64,000 nucleotides of DNA from Gluconobacter sp. Gdi. Its GTDB lineage: Bacteria > Pseudomonadota > Alphaproteobacteria > Acetobacterales > Acetobacteraceae. The notes under the pieces are model-generated. The model searched no databases and was not told the DNA's origin. It saw only the letters and a list, made by a program, of their open reading frames with translations. The position numbers and the translations under genes were made by a program. The stretch covers positions 215,114-279,113 of the forward strand of contig NZ_BLJQ01000005.1 of NCBI RefSeq assembly GCF_014132155.1, read 5' to 3'. Shown here one piece after another: positions 17,864-27,669 of the stretch; positions within the stretch are counted from its first letter, which is position 1; every line of letters begins with the position of its first letter.

Positions 17864-19573
17864 ATGAGTATGTCGGAAGCAGAAACCATACTCATTCTCC
17901 TCGCCATGATTGTTATAAGCAGTCTGGCGGTACGAGCGCTCTCCAACCGTGTGCCTGCTCCCTTGGTCCAAATCTTTTTAGGGATCGTTGCGGCTCTTTG
18001 CGGCCTGCATGTCGGGTTGAAACCAAGCTTATTCATGCTGGTCTTCCTGCCCCCGCTCCTTTTCACAGACGCTTTCCGTATGCCTCTGCGAGAATTCTCC
18101 GAACTACGAAGTGTAATTCTGTTTCTGGCATTCGGCCTGGTGGTCATCTCAACGGTTCTCTGTGGATACGCCATTCACTGGATGATACCTGCCGTCAGCC
18201 TAGCAGTATGTTTTACACTTGCGGCGGCACTTTCACCTACGGATACCGTCGCAGTCTCCAGCCTCATCGCAGGCCGACGCGTGTCTGAACGCCTTATCCA
18301 TATCCTGAATGGTGAAGCTCTGTTTAATGATGCTTCTGGCCTTGTCTGCTTTCATTTTGCAATGATTGCCGCAATGACCGGCGAATTTTCATACCGCCAT
18401 GCTTTCAGCTCATTCTTGCTGGTCTCCTTCGGAGGGCTGGCCATCAGCGCAGGACTGGCATGGATTGCCGTACGCGCGGAGCGCATCCTCCTACGACGCG
18501 GATTTGATGATCCGCTCATGCAGGTTCTGATGATTGTCCTGCTGCCCTTTGGCATTTATGCGGCCGCTGAAACAGCACATGCATCAGGCATACTAGCGGC
18601 TGTCTCAGGGTGCATGGTGATTAAACTGACAGGCGTATCAGACGAGGCTGCCACCTCTACCAGGCTTCAGGCAAGCACGGTGCTCGATACCGTCAGCTAT
18701 GTCTTTAATGCCCTGATCTTCTTACTGCTGGGCTTACAGCTTCCATGGCTTTTGAATGCCGGCGTCGAATTAGCTCAAGAGCATAGCGCGCACTTCTGGC
18801 AACTCTCGCTGCTTGTCGCAAGCGTCTATACTATAATGTTCGTAATCCGATTTTGCGGTATCTGGATTTCTGTCATCCGAAGATGGGCGGTTGCCCGTAT
18901 GTCCCATCGGGCATTTGCATTTCCACATTTTCTCGAGATCGTTTTGCTGGCATTTTCCGGTGTCCGCGGTGCCGTTACTCTCGCTGCCGTGCTCTCTTTG
19001 CCAGCACTTGGGATTGATCCTCAGGCTTTTCCCGAGCGCAGCTTCGTTATTACTGTAGCGACAGGAGTGATTGTTCTCTCCCTCGTCATGGCAGCAATCG
19101 CTATCCCTCTGTGTATCCGATTTCTCCCACGTGATATGTCTGACAAACACGCGCAGGAAGAGAGTCTCGCACGCCAGCGTTTGCTTCAGGCCACTCTGCA
19201 ACTTCTGCATAATGAGCAAAGTCGCGCTGAGAAGGACCGGAGTGAAGCGATTGACAACGCGAATAACGATCACGGTAACGAGGATATGAGACTGGAAGTT
19301 CTGGGACGCCTCCTCCAGACATACGAGAACCGCCTCAGCCAGATTGATGGTCCGACACAATCCCCGGTTTTAACCCGGACAACGGCGCTTCGGCGGGAAC
19401 GCATCGAATTGGCTTTACGTCTCATCGTTCTCCGCCTGCAACGCCAGACGCTTCATGCGTTGGTAGATGCACGAGACATCAATGATCAGACTGAATGGGA
19501 TATTCAGCGCGAACTGGACTATGAAGAACAAGTGATCCGCAGTCGGGTGCAGAGATTACCCCAGGATATTTAA
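17864..19573 (+). CDS. Na+(K+)/H+ antiporter, CPA1 family (NhaP/YjcE-like)
   Basis: A 569-residue inner-membrane exchanger of cations for protons, for pH and salt homeostasis. Residues 1 to about 420 contain some 12 hydrophobic segments. Family motifs include the cation-site region AALSPTDTVAVSS (near 125-137) and EALFNDASGLVCFH (near 158-171, with the Asn-Asp pair), and later FSGVRGAVTLAAVL. The last 150 residues are a charged, helical cytoplasmic tail. The ATG at 17864 is followed two codons later by another ATG; a weak purine-rich sequence precedes both. It appears monocistronic. Confidence 0.9.
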   Translation: MSMSEAETILILLAMIVISSLAVRALSNRVPAPLVQIFLGIVAALCGLHVGLKPSLFMLVFLPPLLFTDAFRMPLREFSELRSVILFLAFGLVVISTVLCGYAIHWMIPAVSLAVCFTLAAALSPTDTVAVSSLIAGRRVSERLIHILNGEALFNDASGLVCFHFAMIAAMTGEFSYRHAFSSFLLVSFGGLAISAGLAWIAVRAERILLRRGFDDPLMQVLMIVLLPFGIYAAAETAHASGILAAVSGCMVIKLTGVSDEAATSTRLQASTVLDTVSYVFNALIFLLLGLQLPWLLNAGVELAQEHSAHFWQLSLLVASVYTIMFVIRFCGIWISVIRRWAVARMSHRAFAFPHFLEIVLLAFSGVRGAVTLAAVLSLPALGIDPQAFPERSFVITVATGVIVLSLVMAAIAIPLCIRFLPRDMSDKHAQEESLARQRLLQATLQLLHNEQSRAEKDRSEAIDNANNDHGNEDMRLEVLGRLLQTYENRLSQIDGPTQSPVLTRTTALRRERIELALRLIVLRLQRQTLHALVDARDINDQTEWDIQRELDYEEQVIRSRVQRLPQDI

Positions 19574-20288
19574 TGGTAACGTGTGGCGGCGGCGACCAGA
19601 ATGCAGGCAAACATTTTCCACCCAGAGGACGCGGAAATGACCAGAGTCAGTTCAGGATCACGATAAGAAAGGGCTAACAGCAATCTACAAGACACACGGC
19701 TGTCAGCACTACTGAACAAAAAAAATATCGTAGCATTTTTGCCTCTGCACTCTCGCAGGCACGCAACATGTTCACATGGCAATCAAACATTGGCCTAACG
19801 AGCAAACGTCCGCATTATCCTTACAAAACACACACATGCGTCTCAGGAAAAGATCTCTCCGTCCGAGCAAGCAGACTCAAAGCGAAATATCGTAAAAATG
19901 GCTTCACAAAAGAAAAGGACAATCTTTACAATTCGACAACAAGAGAACTACCCAATGAATATACATCTATAAAAAAGTAATTTTATATCTTTTTAATATG
20001 TAATCCTATAGAATTATATAGATACAACATTATAATATAAACAAAACATATAAATATAACTAGAACATATAATTTTTATTGAAATAACTAAAAATATAAA
20101 CATTGTGTTTTTATAAATTAAACTAAATATAAAAACGAAAAAACCAAAAGTTCAAGGAATCGTGATCGTTTTTTGCTTGATGTTTATTGCTTTAAGAAAT
20201 TTTAGACGTTAGCGTCTGGTTTCTGCAAACGTCCCAAGCATGGCCATTGTTCGTGTTTGCGAGAATGAAGATTTTAAGGAATAAAATC
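19574..20288. other. AT-rich intergenic region upstream of the second Hint gene
   Basis: About 715 nt. The first 200 nt contain short frames without recognisable homology. From about 19975 to 20160 the sequence is extremely AT-rich, with long A and T tracts. Such tracts often act as UP elements or targets of nucleoid proteins, and they sit in front of a putative surface protein here. A small open frame at 19768-19980 was judged non-coding. Confidence 0.5.
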
Positions 20289-22220
20289 ATGAGTAGTGCA
20301 GGAACTTATTATACGTATGTAACTGACGCTGAAGGTAATCCTATTCTGGATACCAACGGCAATAAACAGATTGAAACAACCTGGACCATTACTGAAGAGA
20401 CTGGCCTATTTGGTGCCAAGACAGGAAACTCGACAGTAACAGTTCAGGATTCTTCGGGACAGACCATTCAAACGCTTACTGGCGTCCCGGACGGTCTCTT
20501 GGCTGCACATATCCAGACTGGAGCCAACGCTACAAATGGTAGCCTTCTGAGCGTCCTGGGTGGCCAATGGGTATCCGTTCCTGGATCCAGCGGGACGATT
20601 AATATTGTTCTTTCGGTCTTGTCTGCCCCTACTTTTACAATTGGCGGCACGACAGATATCAATTTCGTAGTCAATGCAGCAACCGCTATCACCATAGATA
20701 TATATGGTGGAACGGCTTCTTTCTCGGGCGGCTTAGTTGCCGGTGCCCTAAGTGGTTCTACCATTAATATTGGCTATGGCGGAACTTATAATGGTAATAC
20801 GCAACTCATCAGCCTTCTTCAGGGTACAACAGTTAACTTTACCAGCGGCAGCGGGACCCTGGTTTTAAATGGTGGCGGTGTTTTCCTAAACTTATCAGGA
20901 ACATCAATCACCGGGTATGACCCCAAATACAATACGATAGAAATTGAAAACACAGTCGCTCCAGTTTCGGGCTATGTGATTTCTGGATCTGGAACGTCCC
21001 GTACCATTACGCTTCAAGGAAGCGACGGCCAGGATATTGCCAGTTATTCCGTAACTCTTGCAGACGGCGCCAATGTTCCTACAGGTACCTTCGATAACGC
21101 TGCAAACTCACAGAATTTGGCAACCAACCCTTTAAGAATCACTTATTCTAATGGGAACACATATATTGGTGCCTGTTTTCTGGCAGGAAGCATGATCAAA
21201 ACGCCAGATGGCGATGTCGCCGTTGAAGAAATTTTGGCTGGTGACAAAGTCATTGCATTCGATTGGAAAGAAGGCAAAAACGTCGTTCGTCCAGTTGTGT
21301 GGGCTGGAAAAACACAGGCGAGTATTCGCTATGGGCTGCCCGACGATGAAGCTGGTTACCCTGTACGCATTCTACAGAATGCGATTAGCGATGGCGTTCC
21401 CTATAAAGACATGCTGATCACGCCAGAGCATTGCCTCTTTTTTAATGGCAAGTTCGTACCTGCACGTATGCTGGTAAATGGAGAGACTATTTTTTATGAC
21501 AAAAGCATTACGTCATATGAATATTACCATTTAGAAACGGACCAACATTCTGTTATCATATCAGATGGTGTTCTCACGGAAAGCTATCTGGACACAGGCA
21601 ATCGCCATACCTTTCGGCAGGAAGGAAATGTAGTGAATTTTGGAGGGCCTGTAAAAAGCTGGGAAGGCGACGCAGCGGCACCTTTGGATGTTGACCGCTC
21701 CTTTGTTGAGCCCCTGTTCCATCAGCTTCAAGAGCGAGCCAACAAAACTGCACAACTGTCGAAATCTGCAAAGCAATCCAATTTAACAAGCAATTCAGAT
21801 CTTCATCTTGTTACTAATAACGGTACTGTTATTCGCAAGGCTCGTGAAGCCAACGGGCGTATGGTATTTATGATACCGGCCAGTGCCAAAACTGTACGCC
21901 TCGTGTCTCGTGCATCGCGCCCGTGCGACACTATCGGCCCTTTCGTTGATGACCGTCGTCAACTTGGAGTCCTCGTAGGCCAAATTACCCTTTTCGAAAA
22001 CAGCCATTCCAAAAATCTTACGGATCACTATACCTCCGGAATTTTGGATGGCTGGAACAATCTGGAACAGGAAAATTTGCGCTGGACGACTGGAAATGGG
22101 TTTCTTGATTTGGGTAAGAGGTCTCCTGACAGTATTGCAATACTGGCTATCCAAGTGTTGGCCAGTGGCCCTTATTTGTTAAATGATACAACAAAAACAA
22201 CCAGCGCAATTACGGCTTAA
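20289..22220 (+). CDS. Hint-domain surface protein (paralogue of the repeat adhesin)
   Basis: A 643-residue protein. The ATG at 20289 (MSSAGTYYTY) is chosen because AAGGA precedes it at good spacing; an in-frame upstream ATG lacks this. The N-terminal 290 residues are Gly/Thr/Ser/Asn-rich beta-like sequence, without the regular heptosylation-type repeats of the protein at 10683-12863. The Hint domain begins at Cys296 (GACFLAGSMIKT) and includes TPEH and LTESYLDTGNR. The C-terminal 200 residues closely match the paralogue (for example VSRASRPCDTIGPFVDDRR against VSRASRPADVFGPMVDDRR). No signal peptide is visible. Autoprocessing is inferred from the conserved Cys; the target and export route are unknown. 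Confidence 0.85.
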   Translation: MSSAGTYYTYVTDAEGNPILDTNGNKQIETTWTITEETGLFGAKTGNSTVTVQDSSGQTIQTLTGVPDGLLAAHIQTGANATNGSLLSVLGGQWVSVPGSSGTINIVLSVLSAPTFTIGGTTDINFVVNAATAITIDIYGGTASFSGGLVAGALSGSTINIGYGGTYNGNTQLISLLQGTTVNFTSGSGTLVLNGGGVFLNLSGTSITGYDPKYNTIEIENTVAPVSGYVISGSGTSRTITLQGSDGQDIASYSVTLADGANVPTGTFDNAANSQNLATNPLRITYSNGNTYIGACFLAGSMIKTPDGDVAVEEILAGDKVIAFDWKEGKNVVRPVVWAGKTQASIRYGLPDDEAGYPVRILQNAISDGVPYKDMLITPEHCLFFNGKFVPARMLVNGETIFYDKSITSYEYYHLETDQHSVIISDGVLTESYLDTGNRHTFRQEGNVVNFGGPVKSWEGDAAAPLDVDRSFVEPLFHQLQERANKTAQLSKSAKQSNLTSNSDLHLVTNNGTVIRKAREANGRMVFMIPASAKTVRLVSRASRPCDTIGPFVDDRRQLGVLVGQITLFENSHSKNLTDHYTSGILDGWNNLEQENLRWTTGNGFLDLGKRSPDSIAILAIQVLASGPYLLNDTTKTTSAITA

Positions 22221-22242
22221 TTCTAAATCCACAAGTATCCTT

Positions 22243-22266
22243 GCCCCATCCTTAAAAAGATGGGGC
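22243..22266 (+). terminator. Hairpin after second Hint gene
   Basis: Perfect 8-bp stem GCCCCATC/GATGGGGC with an A-rich 8-nt loop, 23 nt after the Hint gene stop. Position and stem strength fit an intrinsic terminator, but only TAAT follows instead of a real T-run. Confidence 0.6.
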
Positions 22267-22334
22267 TAATCCAACTATCAGAAAAAATTTATTCCATTAA
22301 TTTCCGAAGACACTCCAAGGTCAGGACGCATTGA

Positions 22335-22770
22335 TCAGAGCCAGAAGATGACAATGGCAGCGAGTACAATGCCGGAGAAGAAAGTTGTGGGGCATCTGTC
22401 GTAGCGGGTCACAACGCGGCGGCAGTCCTTAAGACGTCCGAACATGATCTCGATGCAGTTGTGCCGTCTGTAGCGGCGCCTGTCGTTATTTGACAGCCTT
22501 GTTCCGGGACTTTCGGCCCGAGATGCAGGGCTTGATGCCCTTTTCCTGCAAGGCGTCCCTGAACCAGTCAACGTTATAACCCGATCTCTCGGCATCAATT
22601 GTGCTGCGGCAAGACTTTCCAGACGGGTATTGACACCGGTATAATTACTGATCAGTCCCTTTTCCATGAAGAAACTGAGCGGTCATATGCCCTGACCGAT
22701 TTTAGGGTAAGTCGCATCAATCATGATGCTCTACTTTCCTCGCAACTAGGACGCCCATCATCTGAGCGAA
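22335..22770 (-). pseudogene. IS5-family (IS1031-like) transposase remnant
   Basis: Decayed DDE transposase. In one frame are MEKGLISNYTGVNTRLESL and, further on, RRYRRHNCIEIMFGRLKDCR ending VLAAIVIFWL, the usual C-terminus of IS5/IS1031-type enzymes. The middle part (GYNVDWFRDALQEKGIKPC) lies in a different frame, so two compensating indels flank it. Upstream, a fragment resembling MIDATYPK is joined directly to PLSFFM through a stop codon, indicating an internal deletion of the catalytic core. Terminal inverted repeats could not be delimited. It is inactive and marks a past insertion between the Hint gene and the catabolic locus. Confidence 0.85.
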
Positions 22771-22811
22771 AATCGCCGTGGCCCACCAATGACACATCTG
22801 TCGTATACTTC

Positions 22812-22851
22812 GAAAAAAGAAAAAAACGAAGTGGGTCAGTAATGACCCACT
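22812..22851 (-). terminator. Rho-independent terminator of the leftward catabolic operon
   Basis: A 9-bp perfect stem (AGTGGGTCA/TGACCCACT) with a 4-nt loop, followed on the minus strand by CGTTTTTTTCTTTTTTCG. It starts 17 nt after the stop of the TonB-dependent receptor, the last gene of the operon. This is a textbook intrinsic terminator. Confidence 0.92.
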
Positions 22852-22868
22852 CCCCCATAACTCTTTCT

Positions 22869-25445
22869 TCAGAGCGTGAAGTTGATACGTCCATAGTAAT
22901 AGCCACCCGTCATCGGGACCTGCGATGAGAAAGTATCATACGGATTGGCGCCAAGCTGGTTCAGTTCGCCTGGCAGCTTACGCGGTCGGATATTGAACAC
23001 GTTATTCGCACCTACAGCGACATGCCAGCGCGAATTAAAACGATATCCAATCTCAAGATCCGTCAACCACCGGGGTGAATTCTTGAACTGGGCAAAGCAG
23101 GAACTGGACTGGGCAAGCTGCTTTCCGTCGATCGGGCAGATTGATGCTGTTGGCGTCCAGTCCTGATACGTCATCATCCCAGTCGTCTCGCCGTAACGCG
23201 TCTGACGAACATTGATATCCCAGTTTCCAACAGTCCAGAGAGCGTTCAGAATAATCTTGCTACGCGGATACGCCGTAGTGAGATACGCAATGTTCTGAGC
23301 GTTCAGCAACGGAGACCCCGTTGAAGACATACCGTTATGCGTCAAACGCGTGCGGTTCAGATCCAGTGCCATGGACAGCGTCAGATTACCATAACGATGC
23401 AAGCGGAACATATAATCCGCCTTGATATCAAGCCCTTGCGTCCGTGTGCTGGCTCCGTTTGTGAAGTAATAGGTCTGCACGGAATTTTCAGAAATCTGTG
23501 TTAAGGCTGGTAGCGAAACACCCATTCCTTCAAGAGCTGCAATGGCTGGTGCTCCCGTCACGTTGCCGCCCTGAACAACACGGTCACGAATGTTGATCTG
23601 GTAAACATCCGTTTCGATATGAAATCCATCAATTGGTTCTAGTACGATACCACCTGTCGCACTGGTGGAACGTTCAGGCTTCAGGGGTGTGGCGCCCGTC
23701 GCACGCGCTTCGGACGACGAAACTGGTAGCAGCCCCAGAACTGATGTCGGGCCAACGTTAATGGCACTGTAATGCTGCTCGGCCATCGTTGGCGCACGGA
23801 AGCCATTGCTGATGGTCGCACGCAGGCCAATGCGGCGGGTGATATCGTAACGGGTTGAAACCTTGCCGTTCTCGGTATTGCCGACATCGGTATAGTGCTC
23901 AAAACGACCGGCGAAATCCAGATCCCAGTTCTTCAGCGGGTGGAAATCACCATCCAGATATGCCGCCCAGACATCACGGTCCCACTTGCCCGCATCCTGC
24001 GGCGTCAGGCCAGCGAGGGCCGAAGTTCCCCCATATTCATAAGATGCGGGTTCACCAGCAAGGATAGTATACTGCTCAAGCCGGTGCTCACCACCAAATG
24101 CGAGCGTCATCGGCACGACATTAGCGATATTAAAATTCCGGCGAAAATCGAGATTATTAGTCCATTGGGCTAGTCGGAAGTTCGATGTCCGCACAGTGGT
24201 CGGTGAGTAGCCCGTTGTCGCATACATGTTCGGGTTGGTCGTATTCTGGTTGGAAATCTTATCCAGATCCTCGCCCCATGTGCTGCTTAGATCCCAGTCG
24301 AACCCGAAGAGATGACGCCCCTTCAGACCGAGGGTTGCCGCATAGTCATTCTCGTCGATCGTCTCCAATGGCGAATAGCCATATGGGAAAAGTTCCGGAT
24401 TACTCGCGCTGCTCCCAGAAGGAATACGATAGTTCTCGTATGCTTCGGCATGACGGTGCGCGTAAGTGACCTGACCGTAAAAATCGACGTTGTCCGTCAG
24501 CTTCTTGCCGAAATCAATCCCGAGGTTCTCCCGCGTCTCCTCGGGCGTGCTCATGATCTTGTTGGAGTTCTTGGGAACCTTGACCGACCCCGTGTAGAGC
24601 TCGTTGGCAGCCCCTGCCGGAACATAACCGGCCAAGCGGTTATCTACCGTGTTGGTTACGAAATGATCCGTATGGTACACTTGCCCGGAAATATGAAGAT
24701 AACCGTCGCGCCCAAGCTTCAGACCTCCGTCAGCATTAAGCTGATACTGCCAACCGTCCCCATTATAAGCATTCGCGCCAGTCTGGGCGCTCATGTTCAG
24801 CCCATGATCCTGCTTTCTGGTAATGATGTTCACAACGCCGGCAATGGCGTCGGAGCCATACATTGCCGCAGCACCGTCCTCCAGCACTTCGATATGATCG
24901 ATCATATTCGAAGGAATCATGTTCAAATCAACTGGAGTGGCACCAAAATTCGGCCCGGCATCAGCATTGATGTTTGCAGTAGTATGACGCCTTTTGCCAT
25001 CTACCAGAACCAGAACCTGATTCGGATTAAGGCCCCGCATTCGGATGAATGACGTCAACGCACCTGCGTCATTGCCCATCGTACTCATGTTGATGGAAGG
25101 ATAGGTTTTCGTCAGGGCCTCAGCCAGATTCATCATGCCAGACCGACGCAACGCAGCTCCAGAAAGAACTGTGATGGGACTTGTGCTCTGACGAGCATGG
25201 CGGTTGGTGGCGTGAGTACCCGTGACGATCAGACCTTCTTCACCACCAGAAATGGACTTTACTTGATGAGCACGGGCCAGAGCCTTCTGGGCAGCGGGAC
25301 GCACGGTTGCAGTCTTTTGGGGTGCCTTGTGCGTGGGCGCTTTCACCTGCCCTGCTGGCACGCTCATCGTTTCAGCCAGAAGCGGGCTGGTGCCGAAACT
25401 GACTGAAAGGAAGGTGGAATAAAGCGCAAATTTCCTGATGTTCAT
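22869..25445 (-). CDS. TonB-dependent receptor of the catabolic locus
   Basis: An 858-residue outer-membrane receptor. The ATG at 25445 (MNIRKFALYS) has GGAG 6 nt upstream; a second in-frame ATG four codons earlier is less likely. The signal peptide is about 1-25 (cleavage near LLAET). The plug domain follows, with SPITVLSGAALRRSGMMNLA, VLVLVDGKRRHTTANINADA and IEVLEDGAAAMYGSDAIAGV, then a large barrel ending RINFTL. This plug type occurs in receptors for diverse organic ligands as well as siderophores. It is the last gene of a long leftward series containing two amino-acid-type ABC importers and an M20 deacylase, so its ligand is probably the same nitrogenous compound. A partial hairpin (25502-25533) in the 114-nt gap before it may tune expression. 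Confidence 0.9.
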   Translation of the reverse strand: MNIRKFALYSTFLSVSFGTSPLLAETMSVPAGQVKAPTHKAPQKTATVRPAAQKALARAHQVKSISGGEEGLIVTGTHATNRHARQSTSPITVLSGAALRRSGMMNLAEALTKTYPSINMSTMGNDAGALTSFIRMRGLNPNQVLVLVDGKRRHTTANINADAGPNFGATPVDLNMIPSNMIDHIEVLEDGAAAMYGSDAIAGVVNIITRKQDHGLNMSAQTGANAYNGDGWQYQLNADGGLKLGRDGYLHISGQVYHTDHFVTNTVDNRLAGYVPAGAANELYTGSVKVPKNSNKIMSTPEETRENLGIDFGKKLTDNVDFYGQVTYAHRHAEAYENYRIPSGSSASNPELFPYGYSPLETIDENDYAATLGLKGRHLFGFDWDLSSTWGEDLDKISNQNTTNPNMYATTGYSPTTVRTSNFRLAQWTNNLDFRRNFNIANVVPMTLAFGGEHRLEQYTILAGEPASYEYGGTSALAGLTPQDAGKWDRDVWAAYLDGDFHPLKNWDLDFAGRFEHYTDVGNTENGKVSTRYDITRRIGLRATISNGFRAPTMAEQHYSAINVGPTSVLGLLPVSSSEARATGATPLKPERSTSATGGIVLEPIDGFHIETDVYQINIRDRVVQGGNVTGAPAIAALEGMGVSLPALTQISENSVQTYYFTNGASTRTQGLDIKADYMFRLHRYGNLTLSMALDLNRTRLTHNGMSSTGSPLLNAQNIAYLTTAYPRSKIILNALWTVGNWDINVRQTRYGETTGMMTYQDWTPTASICPIDGKQLAQSSSCFAQFKNSPRWLTDLEIGYRFNSRWHVAVGANNVFNIRPRKLPGELNQLGANPYDTFSSQVPMTGGYYYGRINFTL

Positions 25446-25559
25446 AATCGGCTCCATTGCCCTGCCCGCGCAGGGATATCAGTCGGTTTTTTCAAGGCGA
25501 TGCGGAAGTCTTCTCAAACGAGACTCTTTCCGCGTCGAACATTCAAAAGACGTTAAGGA

Positions 25560-26867
25560 TCACGCAGCTTCGGAACGCAGGAGTTGCGAGAGCGCCCCTG
25601 CAACCACTTTTGTCGCGCGTCGCATGTCTTCGAGAACCACGTGTTCGTTGGCGCGATGGCCATTGGCATCCTGTAGACAGCGCGGCCCTGCCCCATACAG
25701 AACAGTCGGACAGCCCCAATTGCTGTAGATCCGTGCATCGGTGAAGAGCGGCATGCCTTTCTGGGCAATCCGTTCGCCAAAGGCGGCTTCCGCAGCATCC
25801 TGTAATGCTTTGATCAGCGGTGCCTGACCTTCTGTAGGCACCAGTGGCAAAGCCAGAAGATGTTGCGACACAACACACTCCACACCGGGCATATCTGCCG
25901 CCTGAGCAATCACGCGCCGCAACTCTGCTTCAACGTCAGCAGCCTGTTCGTCAGGCAATATCCGGCGTTCCAAACGGAACTGCGCCTGGGCAGGCACAAC
26001 GTTGGCGGCAATGCCTCCCTCAATTGTCCCGATCACAAGCGTAGGAGAGTCGATCCCCTCGATGGCACTTCGATGTTCAGACAGACCGTCACGATAAGTA
26101 TAGAGCGCTGTCATCACCCGACAGGCCGTTTCGATCGCATCCGCACCTGTTTCAGGCCAGGCAGAATGCGCAGACCTGCCCGTGAATATGATATCCAACT
26201 GAAGGCTACCATTGTGGGCGATCATCACATCATAGGTAAAACCAGCGCTGATGACGTAATCCGGCTTGCTCAGCCCCTCAGAAAGAAGCCATCCGGGACC
26301 GACGTGACCACCTATTTCTTCATCATAGGTCAGATGGAGTTCAACCGTTCCTGACAGATCGGTACAGACTTCCCGCAAAGCCTGAAGCGCGAAAGCATAG
26401 GTCGCGAAATCAGACTTTGAAACCGCCGCACCGCGCCCATACAACCGTCCATCCTCAATAACACCCCCATAGGGATCATGAGTCCATCCGTCTCCCGGCG
26501 GGACTACATCACCATGTGCATTGAGGGCAACGACCGGCCCAGATCCATCGCCAAAGCGCTCCCGAATGATCAGATTCGTGGCACTCTTCATGCCATACTG
26601 CCCCACAACGCTGTGTGGAACAGGATGACACTCGACCTCAAAGCCAAGGTCTTTCAGGCGCTCAGCCGAAAAATAAGCATGCGGCGCGCAGTCGCCGGGT
26701 GGATTGTCCGAAGGAACACCGACGAGCGCCTGCAGGAAAGGAACCTGCCGCGCATCGAAGTCACGATCAATGACGCCACCGAGGCGATTGGCCACCGTCT
26801 TTTCACAACAGGAATCGTTTCCCAGCATAGCGCCTCCCATCGGATCTTCGTTCCGTCCTCGGTTCAT
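25560..26867 (-). CDS. M20-family ArgE/DapE-type deacylase/amidohydrolase
   Basis: About 435 residues if the ATG at 26867 is used. The frame is open further upstream, but that would run into the neighbouring ATPase gene, so a downstream start is preferred; ATGs at 26840 and 26828 are alternatives. Metal-binding signatures of dizinc M20 enzymes are present: LNAHGDVVPPG (His and Asp), LTYDEEIGGH (catalytic Glu pair), SAHSAWPETGADA (dimerisation-domain His) and ANEHV near the C-terminus. The family cleaves N-acyl or N-carbamoyl groups or dipeptide-like bonds in the cytoplasm. The neighbours (importers, amino-acid dehydrogenases, hydantoinase-like gene) suggest it releases an amino acid from an imported N-substituted precursor. 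The exact substrate is not visible. Confidence 0.85.
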   Translation of the reverse strand: MNRGRNEDPMGGAMLGNDSCCEKTVANRLGGVIDRDFDARQVPFLQALVGVPSDNPPGDCAPHAYFSAERLKDLGFEVECHPVPHSVVGQYGMKSATNLIIRERFGDGSGPVVALNAHGDVVPPGDGWTHDPYGGVIEDGRLYGRGAAVSKSDFATYAFALQALREVCTDLSGTVELHLTYDEEIGGHVGPGWLLSEGLSKPDYVISAGFTYDVMIAHNGSLQLDIIFTGRSAHSAWPETGADAIETACRVMTALYTYRDGLSEHRSAIEGIDSPTLVIGTIEGGIAANVVPAQAQFRLERRILPDEQAADVEAELRRVIAQAADMPGVECVVSQHLLALPLVPTEGQAPLIKALQDAAEAAFGERIAQKGMPLFTDARIYSNWGCPTVLYGAGPRCLQDANGHRANEHVVLEDMRRATKVVAGALSQLLRSEAA

Positions 26868-26940
26868 ATTCTCTTTGTATACCGAATGAATTCGATCAAG
26901 AAGCGGAATGTTACGCCCATGCGAAAAATTTTTAACTTTT

Positions 26941-27669
26941 TTACGAAACCTCTTCGAAGCGTAGAAAAGACTGGGCACGCGGCGAGCATTTTCCTGCAAA
27001 GAAATCCTCCGCCGGACAGTCATCAACAATCTCACCCGCGTCCACGAACAGGATCCGTGTCGCTACCTGGCGTGCAAATCCCATTTCGTGCGTCACGCAC
27101 ATCATGGTCATTCCATCGCGCGCCAATTCTGTCATGACCTGAAGGACTTCCTGAACCATCTCTGGATCCAGTGCGGAAGTTGGCTCATCGAACAGCATGA
27201 CATCCGGCTTCATCGCAAGAGCCCGTGCGATCGCTGCACGCTGCTGCTGGCCACCTGACAACGCAATTGGATACTTGCTCGCATGACGCTCAAGACCAAC
27301 ACGACGCAACAACGCTTCCGCCAAAGGGCGGATTTCGGCGCTGTTACGCTTCTGCACAATGCGCGGCGCCAACATTATGTTTTCCAGAATGGTCAGGTGT
27401 GAAAACAGTTCAAAGCTCTGGAAGACCATCCCCGCCTTCGCCCTTAGCGCCGAGTGATTGGTCTGCGCTGAACGAACTGCCATTCCATCCACGTAGATCT
27501 GGCCGCTTTCGAACGTTTCGAGCGCATTGATGCATTTGATAAGCGTGGATTTCCCAGAACCGGACGGCCCACAGACAACTACGACCTCCCCTTTGGAGAT
27601 CTTTGCCGAACATCCTTTGAGCACCTGAAAAGCACCGTAGGATTTTGTCACCTTCTCAAGTGTGATCAT
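26941..27669 (-). CDS. Polar amino acid ABC transporter ATP-binding protein
   Basis: A 242-residue GlnQ/HisP-type ATPase. Walker A is GPSGSGKSTLIK (about 34-45), the signature is LSGGQQQRAAIARAL, Walker B is VMLFDEPTSALD, and the switch His lies in CVTHEMGFA. Its start overlaps the fused dehydrogenase stop by 4 nt. It would energise the permease at 30554-31285 with the binding protein at 31314-32171, which otherwise lack an ATPase next to them. Confidence 0.93.
   Translation of the reverse strand: MITLEKVTKSYGAFQVLKGCSAKISKGEVVVVCGPSGSGKSTLIKCINALETFESGQIYVDGMAVRSAQTNHSALRAKAGMVFQSFELFSHLTILENIMLAPRIVQKRNSAEIRPLAEALLRRVGLERHASKYPIALSGGQQQRAAIARALAMKPDVMLFDEPTSALDPEMVQEVLQVMTELARDGMTMMCVTHEMGFARQVATRILFVDAGEIVDDCPAEDFFAGKCSPRAQSFLRFEEVS

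Noticed and set aside
19768..19980. 70-codon plus-strand open frame before the AT-rich tract
   Set aside because: No ribosome site, no homology and atypical basic composition suggest chance.
22869..25445. Siderophore receptor for iron uptake
   Set aside because: The plug type does not prove an iron ligand, no iron-box was seen, and it ends an operon of amino-acid-type transport and catabolic genes.
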